51,244 nucleotides of DNA from NCBI GenBank assembly GCA_002449305.1, contig DKDI01000048.1:121075-172318 (forward strand), written 5' to 3'. Below are positions 7,540 to 17,094 of the stretch, in pieces. The number at the start of each line of letters is the position of its first letter. Position 1 is the first letter of the stretch. The notes under the pieces are model-generated. The model did no database searches. It was not told where the DNA came from and worked only from the letters and a program-made list of their open reading frames with translations. The position numbers and the translations under genes were made by a program. The DNA comes from Treponema sp. UBA6852 (GTDB lineage: Bacteria > Spirochaetota > Spirochaetia > Treponematales > Treponemataceae).

Positions 7540-9129
7540 TTATTTTATAAGAAGATCTGCATAAGCCTTCAGCGCGCCTTCCATTTTTCCTGAAAGAACT
7601 GACTTTGCAAGAGTTTTTCCAAGCTGAACGCCTTCCTGATCAAAACTGTTTACATTCCAAAGGAATCCCTGGAACATAACTTTGTTTTCGTAATGAGCCA
7701 AAAGCACGCCGATTGTTTTCGGGCTAACTTGCTTTCCGTAAATCAAGCTGGACGGACGTTCACCGGCAAAGAATTTGTTTGGATTCTCATCATTTTTTCC
7801 GCAGGCAAAGGCAACAATCTGAGCTACAACATTCGCGCAAAGTTTTGTCTGGCTTGTGGAATCCTGAATTACAACATCTTTTCCAGTTTGATTTTCTTTA
7901 AATGCAATAAACTGAAGCGGAATTATATTTGTTCCCTGATGAAGAAGCTGGTAAAAAGAATGCTGGCCATTTGTGCCAGGCTCTCCGAAAATTACAGGAC
8001 CTGTTACATAATTTATTTTTTCACCAAAACGATTCACGCTTTTTCCGTTAGACTCCATGTCGAGCTGCTGAAGATGGGCCGGGAATCTTGAAAGAGCCTG
8101 AGAGTACGGAAGAACTGCTGTTGAAGGATATTCCTGAACATTTCGCTCATAAACTCCAATCAAAGCATCCATCAATGCAGCATTTTTTCTAACATCTTTT
8201 TCTGTCGCAAGCTTATCTTCCTCTGCCGCGCCTTTCAAAAAATCGTCAAAAACACTAGAACCAAACGCAAGGCTCAAAATAGCTCCGCCAACTCCAGAAG
8301 AAGAAGAATAGCGTCCGCCGATATAATCGTCCATAAAAAATGCTTCAAGATAATCCGGGCTTTTTGCAAGTGGAGAAGTTTCGCTTGTTACAGCAATCAT
8401 GTGCTTGCTTGGATCAAGACCGGCATTTTTCAAAAAGTCCTTTACAAAAGATTCGTTTGTCAAAGTTTCAAGTGTTGTTCCGCTTTTTGAAACAAGAATA
8501 AAAATTGTCTTTGAAAGATCTATAGACTGGAGAACAGACGCCGCGTCATCAGGGTCAACATTTGAAATGAAGTGCGCGTCCATTTTAAAATTTCCAGTCT
8601 GCTTTGCCCAGTTTTCAAGAGCAAGATAAATTGCACGAGGTCCCAAGTCTGAACCTCCAATACCAATCTGACAAACAGAAGTAAATTTTTCACCCTTCTC
8701 GTTTACGATTTTTCCAGAATGAACTTTATCAGCAAAGGCAGCAATTTTTTTCTGTTCATTTATATAAAAATCGCGTTTGTTAACACCGTCGGCAACAACA
8801 TCTTTTCCGAGCTGTCCGCGAAGAAGCTGATGAAGAACCATCCGTTTTTCACCAGTATTGATTACGTCTCCGTTGTACAACGCTTCGAATTTTTCCAAAA
8901 GCTGGCTTTCTTTTACAAGCTCTTCAAAAATTGAAATTATCTTTGAGTTGACTTGCTTTGCAGCATAATTGTAAACAAGTCCGTCTGCCATAGGAATTGA
9001 ATATTCAGCGACACGCTTTGCAGCATCTGCCCCTGAAAGCTCTTTTGCAACTGAAACACAGCCTTTTAAAGCCTGAAGTTTTTTAAAGCTTTCCAATGTG
9101 TCTAAGTTATTCCATGCAATATTTGACAT
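7540..9129 (-). CDS. pgi: Glucose-6-phosphate isomerase
   Basis: Phosphoglucose isomerase, 529 residues, interconverting glucose-6-phosphate and fructose-6-phosphate in glycolysis. Visible motifs are GIGGSDLGPRAIYLAL near residue 155, VSKSGTTLETLTN near 218, GGRYSSSSGVGG near 277, NGKSVNRFG near 362, and the catalytic region GEPGTNGQHSFYQLLHQGT near 388. Length and order are those of the Pgi family. It stands alone, with a strong terminator at its 3' end. Confidence 0.96.
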   Translation of the reverse strand: MSNIAWNNLDTLESFKKLQALKGCVSVAKELSGADAAKRVAEYSIPMADGLVYNYAAKQVNSKIISIFEELVKESQLLEKFEALYNGDVINTGEKRMVLHQLLRGQLGKDVVADGVNKRDFYINEQKKIAAFADKVHSGKIVNEKGEKFTSVCQIGIGGSDLGPRAIYLALENWAKQTGNFKMDAHFISNVDPDDAASVLQSIDLSKTIFILVSKSGTTLETLTNESFVKDFLKNAGLDPSKHMIAVTSETSPLAKSPDYLEAFFMDDYIGGRYSSSSGVGGAILSLAFGSSVFDDFLKGAAEEDKLATEKDVRKNAALMDALIGVYERNVQEYPSTAVLPYSQALSRFPAHLQQLDMESNGKSVNRFGEKINYVTGPVIFGEPGTNGQHSFYQLLHQGTNIIPLQFIAFKENQTGKDVVIQDSTSQTKLCANVVAQIVAFACGKNDENPNKFFAGERPSSLIYGKQVSPKTIGVLLAHYENKVMFQGFLWNVNSFDQEGVQLGKTLAKSVLSGKMEGALKAYADLLIK

Positions 9130-9250
9130 GATGATAGCCTCTTAAAAAATGGTTTGAGCCTAAGTATATCAAAAAAAAAAATTATATGCTAGAATAATTA
9201 AAAATCAATTCACAATGAACAATTATCAGTTCTGGAGAATTAAGTTAAAA

Positions 9251-11656
9251 ATGAATTTTTTCAATATAAAAAAAGTATTTTCCATTACAGCAATCTTTTT
9301 AGTTTCAGCTTTAAAAATAACTTCACAAGATGCGAACGGATTTCTTCCTGACGAAATTTTTTTAAGAACAATGACACAGTCTTACTGCAAATATTTTGAT
9401 TTTACAATTGTAGATGGAAGAATTTACGCAAAGAAACCAAGCGAAAAAAAATGGAAACTTTTTCTAAAAACCGGACTGCCCTACTCGAAAATTGAGACAA
9501 CAGGGCTTGACGAATTTCCGATTCCAGAGCGAGTTACAGAAATTTCCGCAGACGGAGACAGCCTTTATGTTTTTGACAACAACGGAATTCTTTATACAGT
9601 TTTTTTAGACAAAAGCGCACCTGAATCTCCTTTTGTGTGGAAAAGAGCATTTGGATTTCCAAAAGGAGAAAACGGATTTTTAAAACAGGACGAATTTACA
9701 AAAAATAAAAGAGCATGGTCGATGGGCTGCCGCAGAAAAGATGTTTTGTACCACACAGATATTTACGGAAATGAACATCACTACGGAACAATGGGACTTG
9801 AAACAATTTATTTTTTAACAGAAGACGGATTGCATATAAGATTTACAGACAGCGGACTTCCAGCTGATTTTAGCCGGCAGTTTCAAGTTCCGCAAAACGG
9901 AAGATTTATTTCAGAAAGCTTAAGCGCATCCGCAGATACAATTTTTTTAATCGGCGCAAAAGGAACAATGTACACAAGGCTTGTGGATTTTGACACAATG
10001 GGTTGCGATCCAATGTGGTTTCAGTACACATACGATAAACTTGAACAAAAGAAAAAAGGCAAAAATTATTTTTCAAACTATTCGCCATGGGCATTGCCAG
10101 CCGAAGACTGGTTTGAACAGCCCAAAATCCAAACAGAAGGAAAAGGCAGAATTTCAAAAATAATAAGCATTGCGCAAAACGGCCAAGGAAACGGAGCTAG
10201 AATTTTAAGAGTTGCAGGAACAGATAAAAACGGCAACACAGGTTTTTATGAAAAAAGCATTTTCGATTCAGAATGGAAATTTGTTGAAAAAGAAATTTTT
10301 TTAGAAGAAAGTGATTTTCTGGATTCGTCAAAAAGTGAACTTGGAGAAGAAGCAGAATTTTCATATACAGGAAATCTTATAATAAATGAATCAACAAAAG
10401 AAAATTTTAAATGCGCTTTAAAAGGCGTTTCATTGATGAGCGAAGATAAATGTTTTTTTGAAATCACTGATGGAGAGCAAACATTTTCATGCACACTTTT
10501 TCCTTTAGAAAAGTGGACTTATCCAAAAAGAAAAAATCCTGGGTTCGATGGAACGCCAAGAAACTATTTCATAACAGCAGAGTTCAATGAATCTGAGCTT
10601 GAAAATTATTCAGGAGAATTCAAAAAAATAATAGATGACATTTTTAAAAATAAAAACCACAGTCTTTTCGCATTCACTGGAGAAGGCACAAAAGAATATT
10701 TTGAAATCGGCATAAATATAAAAAGACCAAAGCTGCTTAAAAAGCCATTTTCATCAAAACCTTCAAAATACATTTTTATGATGACAAGGCAAGGAATTGA
10801 AGATATTCCCAAAATTTCAGAATTTGCATTGCCGCTTTTAAAGGATTTCAAAAATGAAAACTTGTTGCTTGAACAAGGCAGAACATATTCTATACAAGAA
10901 AGAAGCTTTGTCCAAAACAGAATAAATGAAAACAAAAAATACAGAGAACTTTTAAACTCTGACCTAGAGCAATTTGAAGAACTGAAAAAAACTGCGCGGC
11001 ACACCAGATGGGGATATTCGGCGTTGGATTTTATAACAACAATAACTTTTTTGAATAAAATAAATTTTCCTAAAATAAAACAACTTTCAACTTACGGAGC
11101 AGATTTGCTTGCGACAAATTTTTCTTCATTTGAAGAGCTTGTTCAATATAGAAATTTTGTTTATAGAAAAGTCATAGAACTGATTGATCTTAGAATTGAA
11201 AACTATGAAAAAATAATTCAAGATTTTGATAACAATGAAGTTTTCAGCACGTTAAATTCAAATCTAAGAAATTCTTTTTCAGAATATTTTGATGAAGTTT
11301 CGCTCCCAAAAAAAATGGAAATGAAACTAAACGAAAACAATATTGCAATCGAACAATTTAACGACGTTTCGTATTTGCCAGCATATTATTTAAAAACAAA
11401 AAACGGAACAATTGTGACTATAGTTTTAAAAAATAGCGCGAAAAAAATTTTAGAATTCTTAGAAACTAAAAAAAGCTTTGAAGCTTCACCATTAATTCTT
11501 AATGCTGAATTCATTTCCGCTGAGATTTCAGAAGTTGATTTTAAGGAAAACAAAGCATTCAAAAAAATTGCTGATAAAAAAGGAACTATTGAATGGGATG
11601 GGAAAACCTTCAAGGTTCTAGCAGGAAAAAGAATTTTATTTGAAGAAACGTTGTAA
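9251..11656 (+). CDS. Large secreted protein of unknown function
   Basis: About 801 residues. The N terminus (MNFFNIKKVFSITAIFLVSALKI) is a signal peptide. I chose the ATG at 9251 over the one at 9215 because it gives a clean signal sequence; GGAG lies 13 bases upstream, which is long. Residues about 60-330 hold several short beta repeats (YVFDNNGILYTVF, IFLIGAKGTMYTRL), as in beta-propellers. The C-terminal third is helical and charged. No catalytic motif is recognised. It is probably periplasmic or outer-membrane associated. Confidence 0.8.
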   Translation: MNFFNIKKVFSITAIFLVSALKITSQDANGFLPDEIFLRTMTQSYCKYFDFTIVDGRIYAKKPSEKKWKLFLKTGLPYSKIETTGLDEFPIPERVTEISADGDSLYVFDNNGILYTVFLDKSAPESPFVWKRAFGFPKGENGFLKQDEFTKNKRAWSMGCRRKDVLYHTDIYGNEHHYGTMGLETIYFLTEDGLHIRFTDSGLPADFSRQFQVPQNGRFISESLSASADTIFLIGAKGTMYTRLVDFDTMGCDPMWFQYTYDKLEQKKKGKNYFSNYSPWALPAEDWFEQPKIQTEGKGRISKIISIAQNGQGNGARILRVAGTDKNGNTGFYEKSIFDSEWKFVEKEIFLEESDFLDSSKSELGEEAEFSYTGNLIINESTKENFKCALKGVSLMSEDKCFFEITDGEQTFSCTLFPLEKWTYPKRKNPGFDGTPRNYFITAEFNESELENYSGEFKKIIDDIFKNKNHSLFAFTGEGTKEYFEIGINIKRPKLLKKPFSSKPSKYIFMMTRQGIEDIPKISEFALPLLKDFKNENLLLEQGRTYSIQERSFVQNRINENKKYRELLNSDLEQFEELKKTARHTRWGYSALDFITTITFLNKINFPKIKQLSTYGADLLATNFSSFEELVQYRNFVYRKVIELIDLRIENYEKIIQDFDNNEVFSTLNSNLRNSFSEYFDEVSLPKKMEMKLNENNIAIEQFNDVSYLPAYYLKTKNGTIVTIVLKNSAKKILEFLETKKSFEASPLILNAEFISAEISEVDFKENKAFKKIADKKGTIEWDGKTFKVLAGKRILFEETL

Positions 11657-11665
11657 AAAAATATC

Positions 11666-11705
11666 TTGACATAAAATGTATATTTATTCATACTTATGTA
11701 TATTC
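11666..11705 (+). promoter_or_regulatory. argR promoter with overlapping ArgR operator
   Basis: TTGACA at 11666-11671 is followed 17 bases later by CATACT (11689-11694). The spacer and -10 are covered by an 18-base ARG-box-like sequence at 11675-11692 whose core TGTATATTTATTCA fits the pattern TGAAT-N4-ATTCA. A second half site (ATGTATATTC) starts three bases later. Positions 11678-11705 match the argG operator at 24 of 28 positions. This implies autorepression by ArgR. Confidence 0.7.
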
Positions 11706-11716
11706 CGAGGTATATT

Positions 11717-12187
11717 TTGAAAGACAGGCTTTTGAGACTAAAGACAATCCGAAAATTAATTAAAAACAACAGAATAGAAAGCCAAGATGAACTTTTAAAT
11801 CATTTGCAGAATGAAGGTTTTGAAGTTACACAGGCAACACTTTCCAGAGATTTAAAGCTTATGAAAGTCGGAAAAATAAGCGATGGTCATAATGGATATG
11901 TCTATACAATTCCAGAAGATGAAATTGAAAAAGAAAGCGAGCAAATTTACATTCGGGATTTCTTGCGCGGATATGTAAGTATTGAAGCCAGCGGAAATAT
12001 AATTGTAATAAAAACTTTTGGCGGACACGGAGATAGCGTTGCAAATGCGCTTGATGCAATGAACCTCAATGAAATAATCGGAACTATAGCAGGAGAAAAC
12101 TGTATTTTCGCTTGCCTTAGGGAAGGCATTCAGGCAAAAAACTTCCTTGAAAAACTAAAAGAAAAAATTCCAGAACTTGAAGTTTAA
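11717..12187 (+). CDS. argR: Arginine repressor
   Basis: ArgR, 156 residues, the arginine-responsive hexameric regulator of arginine genes. The N-terminal winged helix includes TIRKLIKNNRIESQDELLNHL and TQATLSRDLKLMKVGK, the family's DNA-recognition segment. The C-terminal arginine-binding domain has the Asp pair in GGHGDSVANALDAM and ends with EIIGTIAGENCIFACL. The start is TTG at 11717, with GAGG six bases upstream; the ATG at 11696 lies inside the operator. The stop overlaps the convergent mutS2 stop by four bases. Confidence 0.93.
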   Translation: MKDRLLRLKTIRKLIKNNRIESQDELLNHLQNEGFEVTQATLSRDLKLMKVGKISDGHNGYVYTIPEDEIEKESEQIYIRDFLRGYVSIEASGNIIVIKTFGGHGDSVANALDAMNLNEIIGTIAGENCIFACLREGIQAKNFLEKLKEKIPELEV

Positions 12188-14763
12188 AAAAGCTCGACAT
12201 AAGTTTTTCCAGTGCCTCCATCTTCCGGTCTTGCAAAATAAAATTCTTTTACAGAAGGACAATGGTTTAAACAGTCAGCTACAGCCTGCTGCAATATTCC
12301 ATTTCCCTTTCCATGTATAACTGAGAATTTTTTAAAGCTGCTAATCATGCATAAATCAAGTTGATGTTCAAGAGCCTTTATAGCTTCTTCCGCTCTCATT
12401 CCTAAAAGCCTAAGTTCAAACTTTGGAACTTCATTATTTTCTTCAGTTTTAGAATCACGCTCAATCACAACGAAAACACTTCTATCAACAATTTTGTTTT
12501 CCAAAGGAACAATTTGGCTCTGCGGAAAATTCATTTTCATAGAACCAAACTGAACTTGCCAAATTTCATTTTTAATTTTCCTAACAAGAATGCCCTTTCG
12601 TTTTTCATTTCCTGCAAGAACTTCTGTGCCTTCTTTTAACAATTCTTCTTTTTTTAAATTCTTCGCATTTGAATTTTCAATTTTTAAAACCGAAGCATTC
12701 TTAAACGCTTCAGAATTTGAAAGTCTGCTTTTTGATTTTTTATTTTTTGAAGAAACTGATTTTTTTTCTTTTAAAGATGAAAGACGCATTCCATTTTGCA
12801 GAATTTTATTTTCTTCATTTTGAAGTTCAGCATTTTCCTTCTCCAAAAGAAGTTTTTTTTCTTCTATAATATTTTCTTGCTCTTCAATTTCTTTAGTTGA
12901 ATCAGAAATAAATTTTCTAACACTCAAAGTTTTTTCGCGGGTAATTTCGCCTTCCCTTAAAACCCGGACTAAATTTTCAAGTTTGCTTCGCATTTCCTGC
13001 AAAAACACAGTGCTTTGCGAATGTTCAAGCTGTTTAAGCTCAATTTCTTTTTGAAGCATTTTTACTTCACGTGAATGAATTTTTGCTTCTTTTAGAGAAA
13101 GCTCATCCTGTTTTTCTTTTTGGCATTTTATAAGTTCTTCAAGCTCTATGTGTTTTTCTGTTAAACCTTTTATCAAAGAGCTTACATCTGCCTGCTGATT
13201 CGAAATATAACTTTTTGCCTGCTCAACAACTTTTTGTGGCAAGCCGGAATTTAAAGCTATATCAATTGCGTGGCTTTCCCCTGACATTCCAACAAGCAGT
13301 TTATAAGTCGGACGCAAAGATTCAGAATTGAATTCAACAGAAGCATTAACACATCTTGAATTTGCATATCCGTAATTTTTTAAAACTCCATGATGAGTTG
13401 TAACAAGGACAAAAGAATTTTTTTCAAGCAAAGAATCAAGAACTGCCATCGCAATCGCTCCTCCTTCAAGAGGATCTGTTCCCGTACCAAGCTCATCAAG
13501 CAACACAAGACTTTTTTCATCAACATTTTCCAAAGCAAGCGCAATATTTTTCATGCGACTAGAAAAAGTGCTCAAAGACTCATCAATTGACTGCTCATCA
13601 CCAATGTCTGCAAAAATGGAATTGAAAAAAGGAAGTCTTGTGCCTTCGTCAGCAGGAATTGGAAAACCAGCCTGATTCATCAATGAAAAAAGCGCAACAG
13701 TTTTTAACGTTACAGTTTTTCCGCCTGTGTTCGGGCCTGTAATAATCATAACTTTTTTCCCAAGCATAAAATTAATTGTTACAGGAACAGCTTTTTCTGC
13801 TAGAAGCGGATGACGCGCATTTAAAATCAACGGAGGCTCTTTTTCTGTATCACAATTTTCAGCAAAAATCCCATGGATTTCAAACTGATATTTTGCGGCG
13901 GCACAAGTTGAATCAAGGAGAAGCATTGAATCATGGCACAAAATAAAATCTGAGCAATAATCTCTTAAACTATCAGAAAGCTCTTTAAAAATTTTATTAA
14001 GCTCAGTCTGCAAATTAAATTCTTCTTGAACAAGCTGATTGTTTGCCCGCACAATTTCTTCAGGCTCAATATAAAGAGTTTGCCCGGAAGCGCTCACTTC
14101 ATGCACAATTCCTTTTATAGAGCTTCTGTGATCCGAACGAACCGCAAGCAACTCACGGTCAGCTTTTAAAGCTGGAACATTATTTTGCAATGCAGAATTC
14201 AAAGTTGAATCAGAAGTATATTTTTTTAATGCGGACTCAATTTCCCTATGAAGCAAGGCAATTTTTTTTCTGATTTCCTTGATGGAAGGCAAATCTTTTA
14301 CTTCACCAGTTGAAATATCAATAACAGAAAAAATTTTATTTCTAGCATTTTCCAAAGAAGGAATTGACTGCGCAATTTTTAAAAGCTCTGGAATTTCAAG
14401 TTCAAGTGAAGCAGATTTTATGCAGTTGCAAGCTTCATCAGTGTAAGTACAAAAAAGCCCAAGTGCAAAAATTTGTTCATGCGAAAGAGACGCGCCATCA
14501 ACTTTTAGTATTGAAAAATTTTCTTTTACAGGAGGCCAAGATTTTAATGCAGAATGAAATCGGGAGTTTAAATATTTATTCCATTCACGTCCCAATGATT
14601 TTAGTTTTGAAACTTTATCAATATCAGAAGAACTTTCTCTTGAAAGTAAAAAAAGTTTTCCTTCTTCGCTTGCCGCAAGAGAAGCAATCTTTTCTCTTAT
14701 TCTATAAAAATCAAAATCACGGGCAACCTGCCCTTTTAGAAAAATATCTTTTTCACCACTCAT
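12184..14763 (-). CDS. mutS2: Endonuclease MutS2
   Basis: MutS2, 859 residues, an ATPase with a C-terminal Smr nuclease domain. The family suppresses recombination or rescues collided ribosomes, depending on species. Walker A is GPNTGGKTVTLKT near residue 342, Walker B is LVLLDELGTGTDPLEGG near 418, a long charged coiled coil spans about 515-660, and the Smr domain near 785 has HGKGNGILQ. The start overlaps the upstream phosphatase gene by four bases. It is the last gene of the metal-transporter operon. Confidence 0.94.
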   Translation of the reverse strand: MSGEKDIFLKGQVARDFDFYRIREKIASLAASEEGKLFLLSRESSSDIDKVSKLKSLGREWNKYLNSRFHSALKSWPPVKENFSILKVDGASLSHEQIFALGLFCTYTDEACNCIKSASLELEIPELLKIAQSIPSLENARNKIFSVIDISTGEVKDLPSIKEIRKKIALLHREIESALKKYTSDSTLNSALQNNVPALKADRELLAVRSDHRSSIKGIVHEVSASGQTLYIEPEEIVRANNQLVQEEFNLQTELNKIFKELSDSLRDYCSDFILCHDSMLLLDSTCAAAKYQFEIHGIFAENCDTEKEPPLILNARHPLLAEKAVPVTINFMLGKKVMIITGPNTGGKTVTLKTVALFSLMNQAGFPIPADEGTRLPFFNSIFADIGDEQSIDESLSTFSSRMKNIALALENVDEKSLVLLDELGTGTDPLEGGAIAMAVLDSLLEKNSFVLVTTHHGVLKNYGYANSRCVNASVEFNSESLRPTYKLLVGMSGESHAIDIALNSGLPQKVVEQAKSYISNQQADVSSLIKGLTEKHIELEELIKCQKEKQDELSLKEAKIHSREVKMLQKEIELKQLEHSQSTVFLQEMRSKLENLVRVLREGEITREKTLSVRKFISDSTKEIEEQENIIEEKKLLLEKENAELQNEENKILQNGMRLSSLKEKKSVSSKNKKSKSRLSNSEAFKNASVLKIENSNAKNLKKEELLKEGTEVLAGNEKRKGILVRKIKNEIWQVQFGSMKMNFPQSQIVPLENKIVDRSVFVVIERDSKTEENNEVPKFELRLLGMRAEEAIKALEHQLDLCMISSFKKFSVIHGKGNGILQQAVADCLNHCPSVKEFYFARPEDGGTGKTYVELF

Positions 14764-15407
14764 AAATATTTTAAAATTTCTTCAGGCTTGTCAACAAGTT
14801 TTTGCGCTCCAGAATCCAAGAGAAAATTTCTATCTCTAAATCCCCAAGTTACACTTATGCAAGGAATTCCGGCATTCTTTGCAGTTTTTATATCAACATC
14901 AGAATCGCCCACGTAAATTGTTTCATCTCTATTCACTTCAAGAATTCGCATAACTTCTAAAACCGAATCTGGAGATGGCTTTCTATTTCTGTCTTCAAAA
15001 TCGCCAACCGCAGTTTCGCGTTTTATGCTAGAAGAAAAATAATATTCTGCAAGTTCTTTAACTTGAGCATCTGGCTTATTTGAAACAATTCCTGTTTTTA
15101 TTTTCATTTCATTTAAAGTTGAAATCAAATCTAAAATTCCATCATAAGGACGAGTTTTATTCTGCCAATTTTTTGCATAATTTTCCTTCATTAATAAAAC
15201 TGATTTTTCATATTCAGGATTTTTCTTTCCATTAGGAATTGCAAGCTCCATAAGTTTTGCGATTCCATTTCCTACAAATTGCCGGACTTCATCTATCGAG
15301 CGCAACGGAAAATTCATCTGACGCAAGGTTTCATTGCAGCTGTCCGCCAAATCATCAAGAGTATTAAGGAGTGTTCCGTCCAAATCAAAAATTACAGCTT
15401 TTGTCAT
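14760..15407 (-). CDS. HAD-family phosphatase (phosphoglycolate phosphatase-like)
   Basis: A 215-residue HAD hydrolase. Motif I is DLDGTLLNT at residues 8-16, motif II KTGIVSNKPD near 104, and motif IV YVGDSDVDIKTAKNAG near 166. A C1 cap lies between motifs I and II. The sequence is of the Gph/PpaX type (phosphoglycolate phosphatase or pyrophosphatase), but the substrate cannot be read from sequence. It lies between the metal permease (one-base gap) and mutS2 (four-base overlap). Confidence 0.85.
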   Translation of the reverse strand: MTKAVIFDLDGTLLNTLDDLADSCNETLRQMNFPLRSIDEVRQFVGNGIAKLMELAIPNGKKNPEYEKSVLLMKENYAKNWQNKTRPYDGILDLISTLNEMKIKTGIVSNKPDAQVKELAEYYFSSSIKRETAVGDFEDRNRKPSPDSVLEVMRILEVNRDETIYVGDSDVDIKTAKNAGIPCISVTWGFRDRNFLLDSGAQKLVDKPEEILKYL

Positions 15408-15408
15408 T

Positions 15409-16254
15409 TTAACTATTCTTCTTAAAAAATGAAATTATAAAACAAACTAAAAAAAATACAGCATTGACTAAAACAATCGAAGCACCACTAGATGAGCCAG
15501 TATAATACGAAAAGCAAAGTCCTGCAATTCCGCCGACAAGTGAAATCAATTCTGAAACAACCAAATAACGTCTTGAAGTTTTGCTCACAAATCTAGCAGA
15601 AGCTGCCGGAAGAACAAGCATGCTGTTAATCACAAGAAGCCCGGTCCAACGTATGCAAACAGAAACAATTGCAGCTGTCAGCAAAGCAAAAACTTGTTCT
15701 ATGAAAATTGTTTTTATTCCGCGGCTTTTTGCAAAGGATGAATGAAGCGAAACAATCAGCATTTTATTGTAGAAAAAAATCCAAACAAGAAGAAGAGCAA
15801 CTGCGCAAAAAAACAAAAAAAGAATTTCATTTGGCTGAATGCTAAGAATGTCGCCAACAAGATATTTTTGATACTTTGAAAAATTTCCGCCAGCAGACAA
15901 AAGCACAATTCCCAGCGCAACTGATGTTGAAGAAAAAACTCCAATAATCGTATCGCTAGAAGATTTTCCTTTTGACTTTACCATGATTATGGAAAAACCA
16001 AGCAGCATAGAAAATAAAACCATAGAAATTGTAACATCGCGAATTCCCAAAAGAACACCAATTGCAATTCCTGTTAAAGCAGAATGCCCAATTGCATCGC
16101 TAAAAAAACTCATTCTATTTGAAACAACATAAGTGCCCAATGCTCCAAAAAGCGGACCTGCGATAACAATGGCAAGCAAAGCATTTTTCATAAACGTCGG
16201 AGACAGCCATTCAAAAGGAAAAACAAAATTTAAAAAAGAATAAATCAGCTGCAT
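15409..16254 (-). CDS. Zinc/manganese ABC transporter permease
   Basis: A 281-residue membrane protein with about eight hydrophobic segments, of the ABC-3 (ZnuB/MntB/TroC) family. Typical stretches are MRNALLAIVIAGPLFGALGTY-like (seen from MKNALLAI), SFFSDAIGHSALTGIAIG and RWTGLLVINSMLVLPAASAR. It starts six bases after the ATPase gene. It would form the channel for zinc or manganese supplied by the adjacent binding protein. The metal itself cannot be told from sequence. Confidence 0.88.
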   Translation of the reverse strand: MQLIYSFLNFVFPFEWLSPTFMKNALLAIVIAGPLFGALGTYVVSNRMSFFSDAIGHSALTGIAIGVLLGIRDVTISMVLFSMLLGFSIIMVKSKGKSSSDTIIGVFSSTSVALGIVLLSAGGNFSKYQKYLVGDILSIQPNEILFLFFCAVALLLVWIFFYNKMLIVSLHSSFAKSRGIKTIFIEQVFALLTAAIVSVCIRWTGLLVINSMLVLPAASARFVSKTSRRYLVVSELISLVGGIAGLCFSYYTGSSSGASIVLVNAVFFLVCFIISFFKKNS

Positions 16255-16260
16255 AAATTT

Positions 16261-17094
16261 TCACTCCGATTTTTCATATTCATCAGGAAGCATAATGTGC
16301 CCAAAAACTTCCACAAAATCTTTTTGGCGGTAAACATCTTTTACAGTTCCAACAACTGCGCTGGCATTATTTATAAAAACAACTCTGTCAGCATGACGCG
16401 CCACTAAATCCAAATCATGGCTTATCAAAAGAATCGTTATATCAAAATCACGGCGTATTGAAGAAACAAGTTCATAAAAAGATTTCAAGCCTACTCTATC
16501 AACGCCGCTTACAGGTTCGTCTAAAAGCAAAATATCCGGCACAGGATTTATCGCAAGCGCAAGCATGACACGCTGAAGTTCTCCGCCAGACAAATCACAG
16601 ACTCTGCGTTTTAAAAGCTTATGGGAATTTGTGCATGAAAGAATTTCAGAAGCAGCTTCAATATCTTTTGTTCTATGCTTTAGCCATACAGGTCTTTTTG
16701 AAGTGCAAGCCAAAACCAAATCTTCAACGCAGACAGGACTTCCCGGTTCAACAGAAAGCGTCTGAGGAACATAGCCAAAAACAGGCTTAGTCGTGGTATA
16801 CGGAATTCGTTTTCGGCAAGTGCAAAAACGGTCATGGTCAGTTGTATGATCCTTTCCGCAGTTTCCAGCACATTTTTCGCCTTCAAAAATTATATTTCCT
16901 GAATGAGGAATTGTATCCAACAGTGCCTTTATAAAAGTTGTTTTTCCAGCTCCGTTTCTCCCAACAATCGCAGTAAGCTCGCCGCAATGCAAATGAAGAT
17001 TTATATCTTTTAAAATATATTCGCTGCCAGCTTTTACGCTTAAGTTTTCTATCCTTGTACAGCAGACGTGAGATTTTCCAACAAGACAAGGCAT
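16261..17094 (-). CDS. Metal ABC transporter ATPase with Cys/His-rich insert
   Basis: A 277-residue ABC ATPase (ZnuC/MntA type). Walker A is GRNGAGKTT at residues 45-53, the Q-loop YVPQ near 108-111, the signature LSGGELQR near 175, Walker B ILLLDEP near 200, and the H-loop SHD near 231. An insert between Walker A and the Q-loop holds Cys75, Cys79, His83, His87, Cys91 and Cys93; the N terminus adds His9, Cys11 and Cys12. This is unusual and may bind the transported metal. The start overlaps the binding-protein stop by one base. Confidence 0.9.
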   Translation of the reverse strand: MPCLVGKSHVCCTRIENLSVKAGSEYILKDINLHLHCGELTAIVGRNGAGKTTFIKALLDTIPHSGNIIFEGEKCAGNCGKDHTTDHDRFCTCRKRIPYTTTKPVFGYVPQTLSVEPGSPVCVEDLVLACTSKRPVWLKHRTKDIEAASEILSCTNSHKLLKRRVCDLSGGELQRVMLALAINPVPDILLLDEPVSGVDRVGLKSFYELVSSIRRDFDITILLISHDLDLVARHADRVVFINNASAVVGTVKDVYRQKDFVEVFGHIMLPDEYEKSE

